34,247 nt of DNA from assembly GCF_000003855.2 (NCBI RefSeq), contig NW_003101678.1, forward strand, positions 3,114,607 through 3,148,853, in the 5' to 3' direction. Source of the stretch: Blastomyces gilchristii SLH14081. Its lineage: Eukaryota > Ascomycota > Eurotiomycetes > Onygenales > Ajellomycetaceae. Positions 30,050 to 34,247 of this stretch are shown here, piece by piece. The notes under the pieces were generated by a model. The model saw only the letters and a program-made list of their open reading frames with translations, was not told where the DNA came from and ran no database searches. Position 1 is the stretch's first letter. Each line of letters opens with the position of its first letter. Made by a program: the position numbers and the translations under genes.

Positions 30050-33000
30050 TTCTATGATCTCTGGCAGCTGTCAGTCAGAAATCAGTTGAGAAGAAAATGA
30101 ATCAGTGACAGTGTAATAAAGCAAGCTTATGTGAAAGACATTATAGATTTCTGATAATGTGTTAAGACAGTAGTTGTGACTATCTAGAACTTCTATCACT
30201 TTATACTTGACATGATGATAATTCAGTGTATAAGATAAACATGTAATCTGTATATTCTTGAGATTCAATCACATCAAGTCTTCTATCTTATATTGTTCAG
30301 TGAGATCTCAGTGAACATTGATTTGATTCTCTTGATCTTGTTTCATGATTATCATGAAGATCTCTGCTCAGTCACAGACATCTCAGAGCTTCATTACTAT
30401 ATTATCAGTGATCTGAATTGAACTGTAAGAGTTCAGTGTGAAATGTGTAATTTTCAGAAGATTCAATACTTTTATATAATAACTGTGTGTAAGGAAGAAC
30501 AGGCTTATATCTGTTGAGACAGCATCTCAGCTGTTGATAGCAATCTCTGCATATAGAAGAAGATCATGTCAATTATCTTATAAGTAATTACAGAACTTAT
30601 GAAGATAATTCTTTATAGTCTGAATTGTCTGTTCTGATATATCATCAGTCTTGAGATGATAGGCAGTTAACAAATGATGTATAATCTTGAGAACTTGACA
30701 GATTCTTATTCAGAGAGTACTTACAAATTGACAGCTCTGATCTGATACTATAGATCTTAATAATTCATACATCTGATAGAATAAGCTTCATAGAAAAGCT
30801 TCAGTGACTTGTTCAGTATTTATCTTATTACAAGGTTTCAATATTACATCTTTACTCAATTGATTTACAATGACTAGAATATTCTTATAATTCTTGCTCT
30901 TAGAGAGATCAACAGTGAAGTTAATTACTACATCTTATCAGATTCTATCAGAAATATTAAGTGATTTCAGTAGATTCTTTCTATGATTTCTTTATAAGAT
31001 GATAAAAGAATAATAGTTGCAGTTTCAAATGAAACATCTGATGCTATTTAATATCTCAGATCAGTAGAACTCTTAAGAGATTATTCAGTATAATTATTCA
31101 TGATCTGAGTGATCAGTCATATATAAATCATGCATCTCTTACATTATCTGAGTGTGTAAGAGTTCAGAGTGAGAGACTTAACATTATTTATAAAACTACA
31201 GAGCATTATTGTCATTGATTAAGTATTCTGAGATATCAGTTCTTATACATAGTTCTGAGAGGAATCAGAGTGCTTCTTGACATACTGCTTCAGTGAGTAT
31301 TTAAAGAAGTTCATCAGTTTGAGCTGTTACATATCATAATTCATTCAGTGTAGATTCAGAAGAAGTTGAGATATCAATGTCAGTATCAGTATCAGTGTCA
31401 GTATCAGTGTCAGTGATAGTTCAGAGAGAGAATATTCTAATCAGAGAAGTATATATAGTGTTATAAGTTATTTCATCTTGATCAACTAATATCTTCAGAT
31501 CTAGAAACTGATGTTCTCAGTTCATTTAACAGATGTCTGTTATATCAGAAGATATATCTTACTCTCATTGTGAGAGAGCATCTATTATTGAGTTCTGACT
31601 GCTGAGACAGTAGTATATTATAAAATAAAAGCAGCTTAAGAACTCAGATCATTGTATCTATCATTCAGTAAGTTTATAGATAGTTGTAAAGTGCTTAAGA
31701 TTCTTATAATCTGTGATTATCTTAAATTCAGAGATACTTCAGAGTTCAAAGTCTCATTCTTCGAGACAGTATACAATTGTAAGAAGTTTCTTATCATAGA
31801 TCTCATAGTTGTATTCAGTGAGACTCAGTTTCTTAGACATGAAAATACATGATTATAAGATATCTTTATTATTATATTATAATATAGCTTTCTCTGTAAT
31901 ATAGTTAGAGAAGTCAGCTTTAACAACTGTTTTATAATCAGAGTTAAATATTATTAGTAGAGAGATATTGATGAATATCTTCTTCATCTGTATGAATATA
32001 GCTTTAATATTCACTGATCACTGAAATACTGAGTTCTTTCTGATGAGTTCTGTACATAATCTCATGATATCTGAGAAGTTTTGTATAAATCACTGATAGA
32101 AGTTAGCAAATTCAATGAAGCTTTATACATCTTTCACAGTATATGAAGCTTCTTATTCAAGAATGACAGAGACTTTCTCAGAATTCATTTCAATTCTCTT
32201 ATCAGCTTCTATGATAAAACCTAGATATTTGATACTCTTGACTTTGAAGTCACACTTGTTAATATCTATTAATAATTCTGCTTCTTGTAATTATTGTAAT
32301 ACTCTTTGCACATGTTCTTGATATTCTTTTCTGAACTCATCAGTGAAGATGAGAATGTCATCAAGATATACAGATACAAATTTATCAAGAAAATCTCAGA
32401 GTACTCAGTTGATATACTTCTGAAATATACTAAGAGTATTGACTAGTTCAAAGAGTGTAACTATTCATTCAAAGATATTATAATATGTTCAGAATGCTGT
32501 AAGTCATTCATCTTCTTCAGTGATATAAATTTTATAAAACATGATAATGATATCTAGTTTTGTAAATCATTGAGCTTGTCTGATATGAGCTAGAATTTCA
32601 TTGATAAGAGATAAAGAATAGCAGTTCTTCTTGATTAATCTATTCAATTCTCAATAGTTCATACAGAATTGAAGTTCTTCATCTGATTTCTTTACAAAGA
32701 GAATAGAAGTTGCAGTAGAAGAGTTACTAATACATATGAATTTCTTATTTCATAGATCATTGAGTGTCTTCTGAAGAAGAAGAAGTTCATCTTGAGATAT
32801 ATTATAAAGAGAGTCTCATAATGAGTCAGAGTTCTTATCATTCTTCTTTTCTAACTTGATACTGTGATCTACTTCTGAGTCTTGTAAGAGAGATATATTT
32901 ATAATATTATCTTATCAGAAGACATCTAGATATTTATAATATTATTAAGAAAGTTTTGTATAAAAATCTATTATTGTAGTACAGAATAACTTCTCTAGAG

Positions 33001-33650
33001 CTTTCTTGATATTAATCAGACTGATGAAATAGATTATTATATAATTCTACTATCAGTGATCTTTTCAGCAACTTTCTTTTCAGAGTATTTCATAGATGTT
33101 GACAGAGATCTGTATCAGATTCATAGTCTTATGAATATCATCTTCATGAACTCTATTATTATTAGAGAATATTAAGCTTCTGTTTCAAGTATTTAATAAG
33201 ATGCCTTATTTAGATAGTCAGATAAGTTCTATCATAAGATTATAATCAAGATTATCAACTTCATATATGTAGATATCTTCATATTGATATTCTCTGACAT
33301 CTATATTCAACTTCATCATATAATAAATACAAATGTCTTTTAAGTCATTAAATTCTATGAGAAGTTAGAGTTTTAATAAGAGAATACACTGAAGATTGTA
33401 ATATCTTACAACTGAAGATTTAATCATTGTATAATAACATAGACTGCTGTCTATCATAGCTTTCATATTATACATATTATCAATCACAGTAGATACAAGA
33501 ATTATATTTATTATCATTTTCTCTTTAAATTATTATTATCAGATCTCTTCAAGCTTCTGTTTACAAATTTGAACAGAAGCTAATCTTTTCTCTGTTTTAT
33601 CAGAGTATTCTTATAGTTATCTTCTGAATCTTTCTTCAATGCAATGTGAT
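30050..33650 (-). pseudogene. Broken pol of element R: protease region, reverse transcriptase, RNase H, integrase
   Basis: The minus strand reads YLDDILIF at 32345-32368, the complete reverse-transcriptase active site. RNase H and linker sequence lies at about 32000-31300, including a Thr-Asp dipeptide run at 31373-31417. The integrase core at about 30905-30580 includes QLSKDVILKPCNKINTEQVT and RSIVSDQSCQFVSTLW, with the second catalytic Asp kept and TAYH following. The integrase C-terminal segment at 30071-30268 is open for 65 codons and reads YKVIEVLDSHNYCL and NVFHISLL. Stops, mainly TGA, break the frame between these blocks. The GPY/F-like end lies directly before the LTR, so R has no room for an antisense gene like those in O and N. 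Confidence 0.82.
31373..31417 (+). repeat. Hexamer tandem repeat (CAGTAT/CAGTGT) in pol of R
   Basis: About seven units of TCAGTA or TCAGTG. Read on the minus strand it encodes alternating Thr-Asp, in frame with pol, between RNase H and integrase. It is a short low-complexity linker, not a CRISPR array (no spacers). Confidence 0.8.
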
Positions 33651-33699
33651 TGATGTGAACAGAAGCTGATTCATTCTTTAAGTAAGAAGATATATAGAC

Positions 33700-34247
33700 T
33701 GATCAGCAGTTAAAAGCAATGTGTTCTGATCAGTTACAGTTAATGCACACTTCTTATTAACATTAATCAGTGACTTCTTCAGAAGTGATTCTAGAAACTT
33801 GAAAGCCTGTTCAAACAGTGAAGACTCTTGCTTATGTATAGATATTTAAGTCTACTCAGTTCATGACATCTGTATCATTATTATTATTTCTCAGTATAGA
33901 TGTATGAGTGACTAAGATGTAATATCTTCTATCACTGTTCTCTATACTCTTGAGCTTGATAAGACAGTCATTTAATATCTGAAGTTGTACATAGAAATCT
34001 TTATAAGTCTGATCTTCATCTACACTTATAAGAGTCTGTAAGAGTTCAAAAGTTAATGTCTTCTTAAGTATACTAATCTTCATTTAATTCTCTCAAGATT
34101 GATCATCTGCTTCTAGAATCTTAGTGTTGAAGTCAGAAATAAATGTTATAAGAGAAGTGTTTCTCTGTCAGATACTCTGTAATCAATCTAATACTTTCTG
34201 TTACATGACAGTGTCTTGCAACAGAATATCAAGATATTTGATGATAT
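33700..34247 (-). pseudogene. Broken gag of element R, C-terminal part with zinc knuckle
   Basis: An open frame at 33856-34083 (75 codons) reads as Gag: TFELLQTLISVDEDQTYKDF, then QLQILNDCLIKLKSIENS and an Asn/Asp-rich end. After it, at 33706-33747, a zinc knuckle reads CINCN, a TGA where Trp is expected, then SEHIAFNC, which gives CX2CX4HX4C with all ligands present. The gene starts beyond the right edge. The role is RNA packaging. Confidence 0.78.

Larger units (their letters stand above)
29571..34247 (-). mobile_element. Ty3/gypsy element R, 3' part, running off the right edge
   Basis: Begins at TGTAAGAGGC, where the H pol reading stops and CG-containing sequence appears (TTACGCTGAATAGATCGG). 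On the minus strand, gag end, reverse transcriptase, RNase H, integrase and an LTR-like end follow from right to left. The 5' LTR and gag start lie outside the window, so the duplication cannot be checked; the bases before 29571 (GTACA) are the expected copy. R keeps an intact YLDDILIF box, so it may be less damaged in that domain than H, O and N. Confidence 0.8.

Noticed and set aside
31373..31417. Short regular repeats as a possible CRISPR array.
   Set aside because: Hexamer repeats without spacers in a eukaryotic retrotransposon gene, in frame as Thr-Asp.

Overview
The window looks like a transposon graveyard from a filamentous ascomycete (Pezizomycotina-type) nuclear genome. Only about the first 470 bases have ordinary composition. 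The rest is AT-rich, almost free of CG, CC and GG, and filled with broken retrotransposon genes in which former tryptophan codons read TGA and conserved aspartates read AAT/AAC. That is the mark of repeat-induced point mutation (RIP) or a related C-to-T process. I found no convincing intact host gene, tRNA, rRNA or CRISPR array. Species cannot be fixed from the sequence alone.

Layout. The oldest layer is a minus-strand Ty3/gypsy element (called H here), split into about 471-4357 and 28903-29570. A second gypsy element (O, plus strand, 4358-28897, LTRs of about 544 bp) landed inside the RNase H region of H. Its flanking 5-mers are ATTAT and GTTAT. O was then hit twice. A LINE of the Tad1-like type (6867-14239, 13-bp target duplication, AAT-repeat tail) sits inside its reverse transcriptase. 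A third gypsy element (N, minus strand, 19396-28724, 168-bp LTRs, 4-bp duplication ATAC) sits inside its 3' LTR. N carries two copies of a roughly 505-bp non-autonomous hAT element, each with a perfect 8-bp duplication. A fourth gypsy element (R, minus strand, 29571 to beyond the window end) interrupts H inside its reverse transcriptase. An assembly gap of 881 N lies in the LINE at 12997-13877.

How the genes relate. Each gypsy element shows the usual Gag zinc knuckle, reverse transcriptase, RNase H and integrase order where that part is present, and the LINE has ORF1 (three zinc-knuckle-like motifs) and ORF2 (APE endonuclease plus reverse transcriptase). All are pseudogenes. Two points stand out. 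O and N each carry, between integrase and 3' LTR, an open stretch on the opposite strand to gag-pol that encodes a Ser-rich, Cys-rich (CLxC...) protein, which may be an antisense accessory gene. Also, the two 168-bp LTRs of N record the mutation spectrum directly: 24 differences by hand alignment, all transitions, nearly all at CpG or CpC/GpG sites rather than the CpA sites of classical RIP.

Mutation is uneven. Element ends and the first 500 bp of the LINE remain nearly pristine, while the cores are saturated.
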